From Kosakonia radicincitans DSM 16656 (GTDB lineage Bacteria; Pseudomonadota; Gammaproteobacteria; Enterobacterales; Enterobacteriaceae), in the NCBI RefSeq assembly GCF_000280495.2, contig NZ_CP018016.1, positions 4,030,001 to 4,094,000 of the forward strand: a stretch of 64,000 nt of DNA. The letters run 5' to 3'. The notes under the pieces were generated by a model. It ran no database searches, was not told the DNA's origin, and saw nothing but the letters and a program-made list of their open reading frames with translations. Positions 45,416-54,203 of this stretch are shown here, in pieces. The position numbers and the translations under genes are program-made. Positions within the stretch are counted from its first letter, which is position 1; each line of letters begins with the position of its first letter.

Positions 45416-46660
45416 TTACCCCAGATACTCAATCACCGACAACCCGCCGTTGTAATCGGTGCTGTAGATAATCCCCTGCGCATCAACAAACACATCGCAC
45501 GACTGGATCACGCGCGGGCGTCCTGGCCGGGTATCCATCATCTTCGCGGGCGCGGCAGGCACCAGCGCACCCGTTTCCACCGGGCGATACGGGTTGGAAA
45601 TATCGTAAGCACGGACACCGGCATTCTGGTAAGTGGCGAAAATCAGCGTCGAGCTGATAAAACTGCCGGGACGGTTTTCGTGCAGGTTGTGCGGGCCGAA
45701 ATGCGCCCCTTTCGCCACATAATCCGTCTCGTCCGGTTGCGGGAAGGTTGAGATGCTGACCGGATTCGACGGCTCGCGAATATCAAACAGCCAGATCAGC
45801 TTCTCGCCATCTTCCTGATTGTCGAGCACCGCTTCATCCAGCACCACCAGCAGATCGCGATCCGGTAAGGGCAGCGCGGTATGCGTACCACCGCCAAACG
45901 GCGGGCTCCAGTTCCGATGGCTGATCAGCTTCGGCTGGGTGCGATCTTTCACATCCAGCAGCGTTAAGCCGCCGTCGCGCCAGCTTCCGTAGGCGGTGTC
46001 ACCACTGATAATCGCGTGGTGCAGCGCATAGCGTTTGCCTTCCGGCCATGCGGGCGTTTCGCCGGCCTGCTGGTTCATGCCCGGTAGCCACCAGCGCCCG
46101 GCGACCTGCGGCTTGCGCGGATCGGCCAGATCGATGGTCAGAAAAATGTAGTCGGTAAAACCGTCGATCAGCGCCGATACATAAGCCCAGCGCCCGCCAA
46201 CGTACCAGATGCGGTGGATACCAATGCCATTGAGCGACAGGAAGCTGATTTCGCGTGGTTTATCCGGCATGGAGATATCAAAAATGCGCAGCCCGGCGCT
46301 CCAGCCTTTATCCTGCACGTCGCTGACCGTATCGCCTACCGAGCGGGTGTAGTACACCTTTTCATCGGCAAAGCGCGCATCGGCGAACAGATCGCGGGCG
46401 TTAATCACCAGCAGCAGATCGTCATGCGCCTGTAAATGCACATTCCAGGTGCCCGGCGGCGCAGGTACGTAGCCTGCGGGTTTCGGGTTTTTCGGGTCGC
46501 GGACATCGACAATAGAAAAACCCTGCGACACCATATGGCCGATATACGCAAAGCCGCGATGCACCATCAACTGGACGCCATCCGGGCGTCCCCCCTGATC
46601 GCTGTGCCCAATTAACCGCATATTGCGGCTGTATTCGGGACGCGGAAGTTCAGTTGCCAT
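45416..46660 (-). CDS. LVIVD-repeat beta-propeller protein
   Basis: A 414-residue protein without a signal peptide, made of repeated blades ending in DI/DVRDP-type turns: GFSIVDVRDPKNPKPAGYVP, GLRIFDISMPDKPREISFL, GLTLLDVKDRTQPKLISHR, IWLFDIREPSNPVSISTF and VRAYDISNPYRPVETGALVP. This is the LVIVD family, of unknown activity. Conserved His residues (GIHRIWYVGG, HHAIISGD, HFGPHNLHENR) near the propeller centre suggest a metal site or an enzyme. It is the last gene of a sugar ABC operon, 86 bases after the binding-protein gene, with a REP element between. Confidence 0.85.
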   Translation of the reverse strand: MATELPRPEYSRNMRLIGHSDQGGRPDGVQLMVHRGFAYIGHMVSQGFSIVDVRDPKNPKPAGYVPAPPGTWNVHLQAHDDLLLVINARDLFADARFADEKVYYTRSVGDTVSDVQDKGWSAGLRIFDISMPDKPREISFLSLNGIGIHRIWYVGGRWAYVSALIDGFTDYIFLTIDLADPRKPQVAGRWWLPGMNQQAGETPAWPEGKRYALHHAIISGDTAYGSWRDGGLTLLDVKDRTQPKLISHRNWSPPFGGGTHTALPLPDRDLLVVLDEAVLDNQEDGEKLIWLFDIREPSNPVSISTFPQPDETDYVAKGAHFGPHNLHENRPGSFISSTLIFATYQNAGVRAYDISNPYRPVETGALVPAAPAKMMDTRPGRPRVIQSCDVFVDAQGIIYSTDYNGGLSVIEYLG

Positions 46661-46690
46661 GATTAATCCTTTCCGATGCCGGATTTAAAA

Positions 46691-46720
46691 ATGCCGGATG
46701 GCGCTAACGCTTATCCGGCA
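46691..46720. repeat. REP element between binding-protein and LVIVD genes
   Basis: ATGCCGGATGGCGC-taac-GCTTATCCGGCA is a palindromic REP unit inside the operon. It may protect the upstream mRNA and lower expression of the last gene. Confidence 0.7.
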
Positions 46721-46746
46721 GTCGTAAGCAATCCTATCCGGCGAAG

Positions 46747-47811
46747 TTATTTGTTTTTCGCTTCCAGCGTCGCGAACCACGGCGCAATAAAGTCTTCCGT
46801 CTGGCCCCAGCCCGGAATGATTTTGCCAAGTGACGCGACGTTCACCGCGCCCGGCTGGCTGGCCAGCAGCGCCTGCGGGATTGCCGCCGCTTTAAAGTCG
46901 TAGGTGGCAGGCGTCTGCTCACCGGCAATCTTGTTGGCAATCAGGCGGACGTTCGTCGCGCCAATCAGCTTCGGATCCACCGCCACGCTCACTTTCCACG
47001 GGCTGTTAGCTTCGCGCATCAGTTGCAGATCCTGGTTGGAAATATCGATGCTGTAGAGTTTGATCTCCGTGCGACCATTCTCTTTCAGCGCCTTATACGC
47101 GCCCTGGCTGAAGGCATCCCAGGTACCCCAGATAGCATCAATCTTACCTTTCGGGTATTTCGCCAGCACCGCGCCGACCTTGTTAGCCGTATCGCCCTGC
47201 ACATCGGAAGAGACCGCGCCGATGGATTCCAGTTCTTTAATACCCGGATTAGCTTTCAGCAGCTCGGCATAAGTCGCCTGACGACGCTCCATCGGCGGGA
47301 AACCGGCGACCCACAGTTTGATAATGTTGGCTTTGCCGTTGAAATCGTTTACCAGCGCACCGAACGAGAGTTTGGTCAGCGAAGCGTCATCCTGCTGGGT
47401 GACGGTCACGCCCGGAATTTCACCGTTAACAGCGGTATCGAATACCGACACTTTGATCCCGGCGGCCACCGCTTTTTTGATCAGATCGGTGGAATAGGGA
47501 TCGCGACCCTGCGACAGGATAATGCCGTCATACTTCTGGCTGATCGCCTGATTTACAAAGTCCTGGAATTTGGCATCGTCGCCATTGCTCAAAAAGGTAC
47601 TGATTTTAAAGCCGAGTTTTTTACCTTCCTGTAAGGCGCCGGAGACGAACTGCGTAGTGTTATCGTCCGAGCCAAGGTTACGGATCAGCGCAATGCGCAC
47701 CGGGCCGTTGTGATTGGCGATGGCATCCGGCACCGGCGCTGGCGTGGCCGCATGGCCCGGAAGCGCGCTCAGTAACCCCAGCGCTAACAGTGAGAGTGCA
47801 ATTTTTTTCAT
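46747..47811 (-). CDS. Periplasmic sugar-binding protein (ribose/autoinducer-2 type)
   Basis: A 354-residue class I periplasmic binding protein. Signal peptide MKKIALSLLALGLLSALPGHAA; then PVRIALIRNLGSDDNTTQFVSGALQEGKKLGF, AISQKYDGIILSQGRDPYSTDLIKKAVAAGIKVSVFDTAV and DAIWGTWDAFSQGAYKAL, all typical of the RbsB-like fold. The ligand is unknown. It is encoded 19 bases after the permease gene and forms a complete ABC importer with the two upstream genes. Confidence 0.9.
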   Translation of the reverse strand: MKKIALSLLALGLLSALPGHAATPAPVPDAIANHNGPVRIALIRNLGSDDNTTQFVSGALQEGKKLGFKISTFLSNGDDAKFQDFVNQAISQKYDGIILSQGRDPYSTDLIKKAVAAGIKVSVFDTAVNGEIPGVTVTQQDDASLTKLSFGALVNDFNGKANIIKLWVAGFPPMERRQATYAELLKANPGIKELESIGAVSSDVQGDTANKVGAVLAKYPKGKIDAIWGTWDAFSQGAYKALKENGRTEIKLYSIDISNQDLQLMREANSPWKVSVAVDPKLIGATNVRLIANKIAGEQTPATYDFKAAAIPQALLASQPGAVNVASLGKIIPGWGQTEDFIAPWFATLEAKNK

Positions 47812-47830
47812 GTCTGTTTTCCCCTGAAAA

Positions 47831-48826
47831 TTAACGACGCTGGAAGTAAGTCAACGCAAGAGCACTGGCCAGCACCAGCCCCTTAATAATGTCCATTGCA
47901 TAGTAGGGCACCGACAGCATCACCAGCCCGTTTTGCAGCACGCCAAGGATCACCGCGCCCACCAGCGTGCCGAGCGCATTCGGTTTACCGGAACCGGCGA
48001 GCGAAAAGCCGATCCACGCCGCTGCCACGGCATCCATCAAATAACCGCCGCCCGCATTCACCTGCGAAGAGCCAATACGCGAGGCGAGCAGAATGCCGCC
48101 AAGGCCCGCCAGCAGCGAGGCAATAACGTAGGCCGCCACTTTATAGCGCGTGGTGCGAATACCCGACAGGCGCGCCGCTTCCGGATTGCCGCCAATGGCA
48201 TACATCCGGCGGCCGTGCGTGGTGAGCGACAGACCGAGCTGCGCCACTACCGTCACCACCAGCATAATGATCACGATCGTCGGCACCTGGCCAAGCAGGC
48301 TAAACGCGGCTGGGATCGTCCCTTCCGCCATATCGCCGCTCGGCAGCACCATATTTTCCGTGATCGAGCCGCCGTAGCTGTAGGTCATCGCCACACCCTG
48401 AATAACAAACAGGCTGCCGAGCGTCGCCAGCATGTCGGGAATACGCAGCACCACAATCAAAAAAGCATTGAACAGGCCGACCAGCGTACAGAGCGCCAGA
48501 GTAATAACGATCGCCTCCGTCGTGCCGAAGCCGTGCCAGACAAACAGCGAAATCACCAGCGCATTCGCCAGCGAAGCCGTTGACCCCACGGAGAGATCAA
48601 AGCCGCCGATTGTCAGCGAAATCGAGACGCCTACGCCAATCACCGTCACAATGGCGATTGAGCGTAAGATATTGATAATATTGAATGGGTCGAGGAAGTT
48701 GTCCGACGCGAGGCCAAAAATCGCGATCAACAAGACCACGGTGAGCAACATGCCCCATTTATACAGAAAATCAAAAAACTGCTGGCGGGGCGTTACCGCC
48801 GCATTGACTGACAGGGCCTTACTCAC
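47831..48826 (-). CDS. Sugar ABC transporter permease (RbsC/AraH family)
   Basis: A 331-residue inner-membrane protein with about ten helices. The family motif GGFDLSVGSTASLANALV and the cytoplasmic loop NPEAARLSGIRTTRYKVAAYV (EAA-type, coupling to the ATPase) are clear. It ends with GLVLASALALTYFQRR. It overlaps the stop of the ATPase gene by four bases. It would act as a homodimer. Confidence 0.92.
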   Translation of the reverse strand: MSKALSVNAAVTPRQQFFDFLYKWGMLLTVVLLIAIFGLASDNFLDPFNIINILRSIAIVTVIGVGVSISLTIGGFDLSVGSTASLANALVISLFVWHGFGTTEAIVITLALCTLVGLFNAFLIVVLRIPDMLATLGSLFVIQGVAMTYSYGGSITENMVLPSGDMAEGTIPAAFSLLGQVPTIVIIMLVVTVVAQLGLSLTTHGRRMYAIGGNPEAARLSGIRTTRYKVAAYVIASLLAGLGGILLASRIGSSQVNAGGGYLMDAVAAAWIGFSLAGSGKPNALGTLVGAVILGVLQNGLVMLSVPYYAMDIIKGLVLASALALTYFQRR

Positions 48827-50325
48827 AGCGCCGTTCCTCCGGTGGAATAATAAAGTAATGTCTCTTCACGGGCCTCCTTACCCGCCACTTCTGCTACGAT
48901 GCGTCCGTCCCACAGCACACAAATCCGATCGCACAGCCCAACCAGCTCGGCGAATTCACCTGACGCATAGATCACGCCTTTCCCTTCCCGCGCCAGCCCG
49001 TCAATTAACTGGAACAGGTCGGTCTTCGCTTTCACATCCACACCTTTGGTCGGCTCGTCGAAAATCACCACGTTAGCGTTACCGCGCAACCACTTCCCGA
49101 TGGCCACTTTTTGCTGATTACCGCCAGAGAGGCGGCGCAGCGTCTGCGCCGGGCCGGTAGTGCGAATGCCGACACGGGCAATCACCTCTTCCGCCCAGCG
49201 CCAGGCCAGGCGATGACCAAACAATCCCCAGCGTGAAAAGCTGTTATCCGCGCTGATGGCGAGGTTCATGCTGATCGGCTCATCAACAAAAATGCCCTCT
49301 TTGCGCCGCTCTTCCGGCACCAGCGCCAGTCCACGTATCACCGAATCAGCCGGATCGCGCGGTCGCCACGGCTGGTTATTCAGCTCGCCACGATTGATAC
49401 GGCTTTTACTTGCGCCAAACAGCGCCTTGCACAATTCGGTTTTCCCCGCGCCCGCCAACCCGGCGATGCCCAGAATTTCGCCTTTGCGCAGGCGCAGCGA
49501 AATATCTTTCAACAGCCCTTCGTCGTGCAGACCGTCAATACTCAGCAGCACTTCATCGCTGTGCGGCGGGCGCGCAGGCGGATAGATATCGCTTAATTCG
49601 TGGCCGAGCATCTTCTCGACAATCTCTTCGCCGCTCAGCTCCGCCATCGGCCCGGATTCAATCAGCTTGCCGTCGCGCAGCACCGTTAAGGTGTCGCAAA
49701 TCGCTTTCAGTTCATGAATGCGGTGCGAGATAAACACTACGCCAATGCCCTGCTGTTGCAGGCGTTTCACCACGGTGAACAAGCGCTCACTTTCATGCTG
49801 ATCGAGCGGTGCGGTGGGTTCATCAAGAATCAAAAAACGGCAGTGGTGCGACAGCGCCCGCGCCAGCAGAATTTGCTGCTTCTCCGCCAGCGTGCAGCTA
49901 TCAATTGAGCGCTTTACATCAAGCTGAACGTCAAGCTGCGCCAGCGCATCACGCGCCTGCTGGCGGATCTCATTCCAGCGGAAGCGGTGCCCGGTTTCCG
50001 CCAGCGTATCGAGCATAATGTTTTCGGCGATGCTTAAACCGGGGATCAGCGCAACATCCACTTCCTGCTGCACCAGATGGATACCGAGTTGTTTGGCGTC
50101 GCGCGGGGTGCGAATGGACACCACCTGATTGTTGATGCTGATTTCACCTTCGTAGTGATCGTGCGTACCGCACAGCACCGCCATCAGCGTCGATTTCCCC
50201 GCACCGTTTGCCCCGGTTAAGGCATGCACCGAGCCGCCGTGCAGGCTGAAATCCACTTGCGACAGCGCCTTGAAGCCGCCAAAGGCCAGGCTAATGGTGC
50301 GCATTTCGAGGTGGTTACGGCTCAT
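48823..50325 (-). CDS. Sugar ABC transporter ATPase with two ABC domains
   Basis: A 500-residue fused double ATPase of the RbsA/MglA type. Domain 1 has GANGAGKSTLM and RFLILDEPTAPLDQHESERLF, domain 2 GLAGAGKTELC and LSGGNQQKVAIGKWL with VVIFDEPTKGVDVKAK. The linker VPEERRKEGIFVDEPI is standard. The start MSRNHLEMRTISLAFGGF fits the family; the 47 codons upstream are AT-rich intergenic sequence. First gene of the operon, divergent from hcxA with 162 bases between. Confidence 0.92.
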   Translation of the reverse strand: MSRNHLEMRTISLAFGGFKALSQVDFSLHGGSVHALTGANGAGKSTLMAVLCGTHDHYEGEISINNQVVSIRTPRDAKQLGIHLVQQEVDVALIPGLSIAENIMLDTLAETGHRFRWNEIRQQARDALAQLDVQLDVKRSIDSCTLAEKQQILLARALSHHCRFLILDEPTAPLDQHESERLFTVVKRLQQQGIGVVFISHRIHELKAICDTLTVLRDGKLIESGPMAELSGEEIVEKMLGHELSDIYPPARPPHSDEVLLSIDGLHDEGLLKDISLRLRKGEILGIAGLAGAGKTELCKALFGASKSRINRGELNNQPWRPRDPADSVIRGLALVPEERRKEGIFVDEPISMNLAISADNSFSRWGLFGHRLAWRWAEEVIARVGIRTTGPAQTLRRLSGGNQQKVAIGKWLRGNANVVIFDEPTKGVDVKAKTDLFQLIDGLAREGKGVIYASGEFAELVGLCDRICVLWDGRIVAEVAGKEAREETLLYYSTGGTAL

Positions 50326-50487
50326 GGTGCATGAATCCCTGCAATTAATAGATTGATTTAACGAATTTTTCACAGCCTCGCTTGACTGGCAACGACGGAA
50401 AATGCATAAGATAAAGCAAAATATTATTAGCCATCCGGATGTCCAGACATAACATCGGGTTAGCAAACACGCACAAGGACACTACAC

Positions 50488-51576
50488 ATGAGCAACACTG
50501 ATATTCGCGTCGTACCCGGCCCTGCCAATTATTATTCCCATGCCGGAAGCCTTGCGCGTTTGCACGACTTCTACAGCGCAGAGCAGCTCTCACGCGCGGT
50601 GTGGATCTACGGCGAACGCGCTTTTGCCGGGGCCAAAGCCTTTCTGCCGCAAGGGTTTAATGCGCCGGGCGCAAAGCACATTCTGTTTCAGGGCCATTGC
50701 AGCGAACGCGACGTGGCCGAACTGGTGCAGCAATCCGGCGATGACCGCGCAGTGGTGATTGGCGTTGGCGGCGGAGCACTGCTGGATACCGCCAAAGTGG
50801 TGGCGCGCCGCCTCGGTTTACCGCTAGTGGCTATCCCGACCATTGCTGCGACCTGTGCGGCCTGGACGCCGCTGTCGGTGTGGTACAACGATGCCGGGCA
50901 GGCGCTGCATTTTGAGATTTTCGACGACGCCAACTTCCTCGTGCTGGTCGAGCCGCAAATCATCCTCAATGCCCCGGCGGAGTATCTGCTGGCGGGCATC
51001 GGCGATACGCTGGCGAAGTGGTATGAAGCCGTGGTGCTGGCACCGCAGCCGGAAAACCTGCCGCTGACCGTGCGGCTGGGGATTAACGGCGCACTGGCTA
51101 TCCGCGATGTGCTACTGGAAAGCAGCGAACAGGCGCTGGCCGATCAGCAGCGCGGCGAAGTGACGCAGGCATTTCGTGATGTGGTGGACGCAATCATTGC
51201 TGGCGGCGGTATGGTTGGCGGGCTGGGCGAGCGCTATACCCGCGTGGCGGCCGCACATGCCGTGCATAATGGCCTGACGGTACTGCCGCAAACGGATAAA
51301 TTCCTGCACGGCACCAAAGTCGCTTACGGCATTCTGGTGCAGAGCGCCCTGCTCGGCCAGGACGATGTGCTGGCGCAGCTAATCGATGCATATCAGCGCT
51401 TCAACCTGCCCACCACGCTGGCGGCGCTGGAGGTGGATATCAACAATCACGCCGAGCTGGAGAAAGTGATTGCTCACATCCTGCGTCCGGTGGAATCCAT
51501 CCACTACCTGCCGGTAAACCTCTCCGCCGACACGCTGCGAGCGGCGTTTGAAAAAGTCGAAGCGCTGTCGCGCTAA
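50488..51576 (+). CDS. hcxA: Hydroxycarboxylate dehydrogenase HcxA (YbdH)
   Basis: A 362-residue iron/zinc-containing alcohol dehydrogenase-family enzyme, the same length as E. coli YbdH/HcxA, which reduces 2-oxo acids such as 2-oxobutanoate and 2-oxoglutarate with NADPH. Cofactor loop VIGVGGGALLDTAKVVARRLG, ligands around IGDTLAKWYE and AHAVHNGLTVLPQTDKFLHGTKVAYG. AAGGACACTACAC precedes the ATG. In E. coli it stands beside ybdL; here a 36 kb block separates them. A weak MetJ-like dyad lies 38-49 bases upstream. Confidence 0.93.
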   Translation: MSNTDIRVVPGPANYYSHAGSLARLHDFYSAEQLSRAVWIYGERAFAGAKAFLPQGFNAPGAKHILFQGHCSERDVAELVQQSGDDRAVVIGVGGGALLDTAKVVARRLGLPLVAIPTIAATCAAWTPLSVWYNDAGQALHFEIFDDANFLVLVEPQIILNAPAEYLLAGIGDTLAKWYEAVVLAPQPENLPLTVRLGINGALAIRDVLLESSEQALADQQRGEVTQAFRDVVDAIIAGGGMVGGLGERYTRVAAAHAVHNGLTVLPQTDKFLHGTKVAYGILVQSALLGQDDVLAQLIDAYQRFNLPTTLAALEVDINNHAELEKVIAHILRPVESIHYLPVNLSADTLRAAFEKVEALSR

Positions 51577-51582
51577 TCATAG

Positions 51583-51677
51583 TGCCGGATGGCGCTGGCG
51601 CTTATCCGGCCTACGGTTTCGGTGCTTGCCCCGGCAGGTAGCGTGTAAGCCGGATAAGGCGAGGCCGCCATCCGGCA
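51583..51677. repeat. BIME: two REP units in opposite orientation
   Basis: TGCCGGATGGCGC...GCTTATCCGGC at 51583-51610 and the inverted copy GCCGGATAAGGCG...CGCCATCCGGCA at 51649-51677 form a classical pair downstream of hcxA. Confidence 0.8.
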
Positions 51678-51863
51678 ATAAGCTGCGATGCCAGACAAAA
51701 TACTGGCTGGCGCTTATTCTGTTTATCCTGGTTGGAAATCCTGCTACGTAAATCGGAAAACATCTTTCATCGTGCCTCCCCGACAGACAGTCAAAAAAGA
51801 GGTTGAATCTCTTCCACCTAATCGCTACGATTTTTTAAAAATCACACTGATTGAGGTGTCCAA

Positions 51864-52142
51864 ATGCCTGGGACGAAAGTACTGACAGCGCATGTACCTA
51901 TTGAACTCGCCGATAAAGTCGATTTACTTGCCGAAAGCAGCGAACGCTCGCGGGGCTGGATTATCAAGCGTGCGCTCGCGGAATATATTGAGCGTGCAGA
52001 ATTACGCCAGGCCATGATCCAGCAAGGCCTGGATGCCGTTGAACGCGGTGAAACTGTCAGTCATGCAGAAGCGGCAACCTGGCTTAAAAGTCTGGGGACG
52101 GTTAATCCAATGCCGCTGCCAGGCGTTAAAAAACGGGGATGA
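51864..52142 (+). CDS. CopG/ParD-type antitoxin
   Basis: A 92-residue protein with an N-terminal ribbon-helix-helix (KVLTAHVPIELADKVDLLAE and SSERSRGWIIKRALAEYIE). The C-terminal region (AELRQAMIQQGLDAVERGETVSHAEAATWL) is a toxin-wrapping tail of the type seen with ParE. GAGGTG precedes the ATG. The stop is three bases before the toxin ATG. It should neutralise the toxin and repress the operon. The upstream 180 bases are AT-rich and hold the promoter. Confidence 0.88.
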   Translation: MPGTKVLTAHVPIELADKVDLLAESSERSRGWIIKRALAEYIERAELRQAMIQQGLDAVERGETVSHAEAATWLKSLGTVNPMPLPGVKKRG

Positions 52143-52145
52143 TAA

Positions 52146-52421
52146 ATGCAGTTAGAATGGACGCGACTCGCTCTTCAGGATGTAGAGAGACTGTCAAAAT
52201 TCCTGTTTATCCAAAACCCTGAAGCCGCCCGCAAAGTTGTCATCATGTTGGCTGACGCCCCTGAAATGCTCTTGCTCCACCCACAAATAGGCCCGCCGGA
52301 TGAAAGCTGGTATCCGCGCGAAGTCCGTTCTTTGTTTGTTGGCAGTTATGAAATGATTTACGAACTGACGGACAGCCATATCATCATCCTGCGAATCTGG
52401 CATACAAAAGAAGACCGTTAG
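52146..52421 (+). CDS. ParE/RelE-type toxin
   Basis: A 91-residue protein of the RelE/ParE fold: LEWTRLALQDVERLSKFLFI (helices 1-2), PQIGPPDESWYPREVRSLFVGSYEMIYELTDSHIIILRIWHTKEDR (sheet). The Arg-rich strand REVRSLFVGSYEMIYEL and closing LRIWHTKEDR are typical of ParE, which poisons gyrase, but the RelE ribonuclease group cannot be excluded. It is co-transcribed with the antitoxin. A REP element follows. Confidence 0.88.
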   Translation: MQLEWTRLALQDVERLSKFLFIQNPEAARKVVIMLADAPEMLLLHPQIGPPDESWYPREVRSLFVGSYEMIYELTDSHIIILRIWHTKEDR

Positions 52422-52427
52422 CGCTCA

Positions 52428-52458
52428 TTGCCGGATGGCGGCTTCGCCTTATCCGGCC
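52428..52458. repeat. REP element after the toxin gene
   Basis: TTGCCGGATGGCGG-cttc-GCCTTATCCGGCC is a palindromic REP unit seven bases after the stop. Confidence 0.7.
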
Positions 52459-52495
52459 TGTGGTTTTATCCGTCGTATGAACGTATCCGCCCCAC

Positions 52496-53083
52496 TCATG
52501 CAGGCCACAGCCCCATCGCCATTCGCGCGATGCCGAGCAGCGTTTCGCGACTGGCGCCGTCCCGCGCCTGAATCGACATCCCCTGCTGAATGCTGACATA
52601 CAAACGCGTTAGCGCGTCGATATCGGTTGATGGCGGTAATTCGCCGCACTGCTGCGCTTCACTCAGGCGTGCTTTCAATAGTTCAAAGCCGCTATTACGC
52701 AACTGCTGAACCCGCGCGCCGAGCCGTTCGTGACCTTCGCTGGCGACGGACGACAGCGTCACCATACAGCCATGCGGCAAATCACTGCGGGTTAAGGTTT
52801 CCGCTGAACGCTCCAGCCACTGCGCAATCGCCTTTTTTGGTGACGGCTCGCTCTCCATGCCGTTCCAGATATGCGGTGCCACACATTCTTCGTAGTGCTG
52901 CAACACCTCGTCGTAGAGATCCTCTTTGCTGCCGAACGCGGCGTACAAGCTGGGGGATTTAATCCCCATCGTCGCATAGAGATCATTCATCGACGTCGCG
53001 GTATAACCCTTCTGCCAGAAGAGTTTCATCGCTTTGTTCAGCGCATCCGTGCGATCAAATTCACGGGGTCTTCCACGGCTCAC
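52496..53083 (-). CDS. TetR-family repressor
   Basis: A 195-residue regulator: MSRGRPREFDRTDALNKAMKLFWQKGYTATSMNDLYATMGIKSPSLYAAFGSKEDLYDEVL is a full TetR HTH, and the C-terminal helical domain (HGCMVTLSSVASEGHERL, then SIQQGMSIQARDGASRETLLGIARMAM) matches the YcdC/ComR-like group that often controls a neighbouring reductase. It is divergent from the SDR gene, with a 26-base palindrome between them. Confidence 0.9.
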   Translation of the reverse strand: MSRGRPREFDRTDALNKAMKLFWQKGYTATSMNDLYATMGIKSPSLYAAFGSKEDLYDEVLQHYEECVAPHIWNGMESEPSPKKAIAQWLERSAETLTRSDLPHGCMVTLSSVASEGHERLGARVQQLRNSGFELLKARLSEAQQCGELPPSTDIDALTRLYVSIQQGMSIQARDGASRETLLGIARMAMGLWPA

Positions 53084-53156
53084 TTCGCTACCCTCACATT
53101 TTGTGCTGATCGGTATATTAATAATATTGACGAATATATGGAAGCATGATTATTTT

Positions 53157-53182
53157 AATTATGTATCAATCGACACATAATT
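53157..53182. promoter_or_regulatory. Probable TetR operator before the SDR gene
   Basis: AATTATGTATCAATCGACACATAATT: arms AATTATGT / ACATAATT with an inner TC/GA pair. It ends 12 bases before the SDR ATG, overlapping where its promoter must lie. Confidence 0.7.
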
Positions 53183-53194
53183 CAGGAGCCACTC

Positions 53195-53938
53195 ATGTCA
53201 CACTCACTTGCAGGTAAACGCGCACTGGTCACCGGTGCGAGCCGCGGTCTGGGGAAAGCCATTGCCTTAACGCTGGCGCGCGCCGGGGCGGATGTCGCCA
53301 TCACCTGGGAGAAATCCGCGGAGAAAGCCGAAGCAGTTGCCGCAGAAATCCGCGCCCTCGGGCGTAACGGCGTTGCTATTCAGGCCGACAGCGCCAGGCC
53401 GGAGGCGGCACGCACGGCGGTTGCGCAGACGGTAGAACAACTGGGCGGGCTGGATATTCTGGTCAATAACGCCGGGATTGCGCGCGGCGGTTTGCTGGAA
53501 ACGATGTCGCAGGAAGATATCGATGCGTTGATCAACGTGAATATTCGCGGTGTGGTCTATACGACACAGGCGGCCATCGCCCATCTGCCGAAAGGCGGGC
53601 GCATTATCAATATCGGCAGCAACCTTTCCGACCGCGTACCGCTGGGTGAAATTGCGATTTACTCGATGACCAAATCGGCGCTGAACTCGTTAACACGCGG
53701 ACTGGCGCGGGATCTGGGGCCGCGCGGCATCACCGTCAATATGGTGAAACCCGGCTCGACAGAAAGTGATATGAACCCGGTGGACGGTGAAACCTCCGAT
53801 GCGCAGCGCCGCTTGATCGCGCTGGGCCACTACGGTGAAGCGCAGGATATCGCCGAGGCGGTTGCCTTCCTGGCCAGCCCGGCGGCGAAGCAGATCACCG
53901 GGGCCGATATTGTGGTGGATGGCGGTGCCAACGCGTAA
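53195..53938 (+). CDS. Short-chain dehydrogenase/reductase (3-oxoacyl-ACP reductase-like)
   Basis: A 247-residue classical SDR. NAD(P) loop VTGASRGLGKAIALTLARAGADVAITW, NNAG motif LDILVNNAGIARGG, catalytic Tyr/Lys in IYSMTKSALNSLTRGLARDLGPRGITVNMVKPG and the closing ITGADIVVDGGANA. A strong CAGGAG ribosome site precedes the ATG. The substrate is unknown. TetR control by the divergent gene suggests an inducible detoxifying or catabolic role. Not FabG itself, which lies with other fab genes. Confidence 0.9.
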   Translation: MSHSLAGKRALVTGASRGLGKAIALTLARAGADVAITWEKSAEKAEAVAAEIRALGRNGVAIQADSARPEAARTAVAQTVEQLGGLDILVNNAGIARGGLLETMSQEDIDALINVNIRGVVYTTQAAIAHLPKGGRIINIGSNLSDRVPLGEIAIYSMTKSALNSLTRGLARDLGPRGITVNMVKPGSTESDMNPVDGETSDAQRRLIALGHYGEAQDIAEAVAFLASPAAKQITGADIVVDGGANA

Positions 53939-53957
53939 CGCCAGCAGAGGCGGCGCG

Positions 53958-54155
53958 TCAGCAGCAGCGCGCGCCGCCTTTACCGCCGTAGCGCGCATCC
54001 TGGCGTTCGCGGAAAAACTCCTCGTAGGTCATCGGCGTCTGATCCGGGTGCGTAACGCGCATATGCTCAACGTAGTTGTCATAGTCCGGCACGCCAATCA
54101 TCATCTTCGCCGCCTGGCCCAGGTATTTTCCGGCTTTCGAGAGCGTATCAAACAT
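53958..54155 (-). CDS. ybdD: YbdD/YjiX family small protein
   Basis: A 65-residue soluble protein, [19 protein letters not shown] then [37 protein letters not shown], same length as E. coli YbdD. It accompanies CstA-type pyruvate/peptide carriers and is needed for full activity of the related BtsT-YjiX pair. It ends with GGARCC. It lies downstream of cstA with a stable GNRA hairpin between. Confidence 0.93.
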   Translation of the reverse strand: MFDTLSKAGKYLGQAAKMMIGVPDYDNYVEHMRVTHPDQTPMTYEEFFRERQDARYGGKGGARCC

Positions 54156-54173
54156 CTTTTCCCCCTGAGAAAA

Positions 54174-54195
54174 CCCTCTCCCGCAAGGGAGAGGG
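54174..54195 (-). other. Nine-pair GCAA-tetraloop hairpin between cstA and ybdD
   Basis: CCCTCTCCC-gcaa-GGGAGAGGG on the plus strand (its complement carries TTGC) is a perfect stem in the 48-base intercistronic gap. There is no T tract, so it is more likely an RNA stability element or part of a dispersed repeat than a terminator. Confidence 0.5.
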
Positions 54196-54203
54196 GGAAA
54201 CCA

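Noticed and set aside
44998..45471. A 157-codon plus-strand frame across the GC-rich element
   Set aside because: It begins in a REP sequence and runs into the 3' end of the LVIVD gene; the product is low-complexity.
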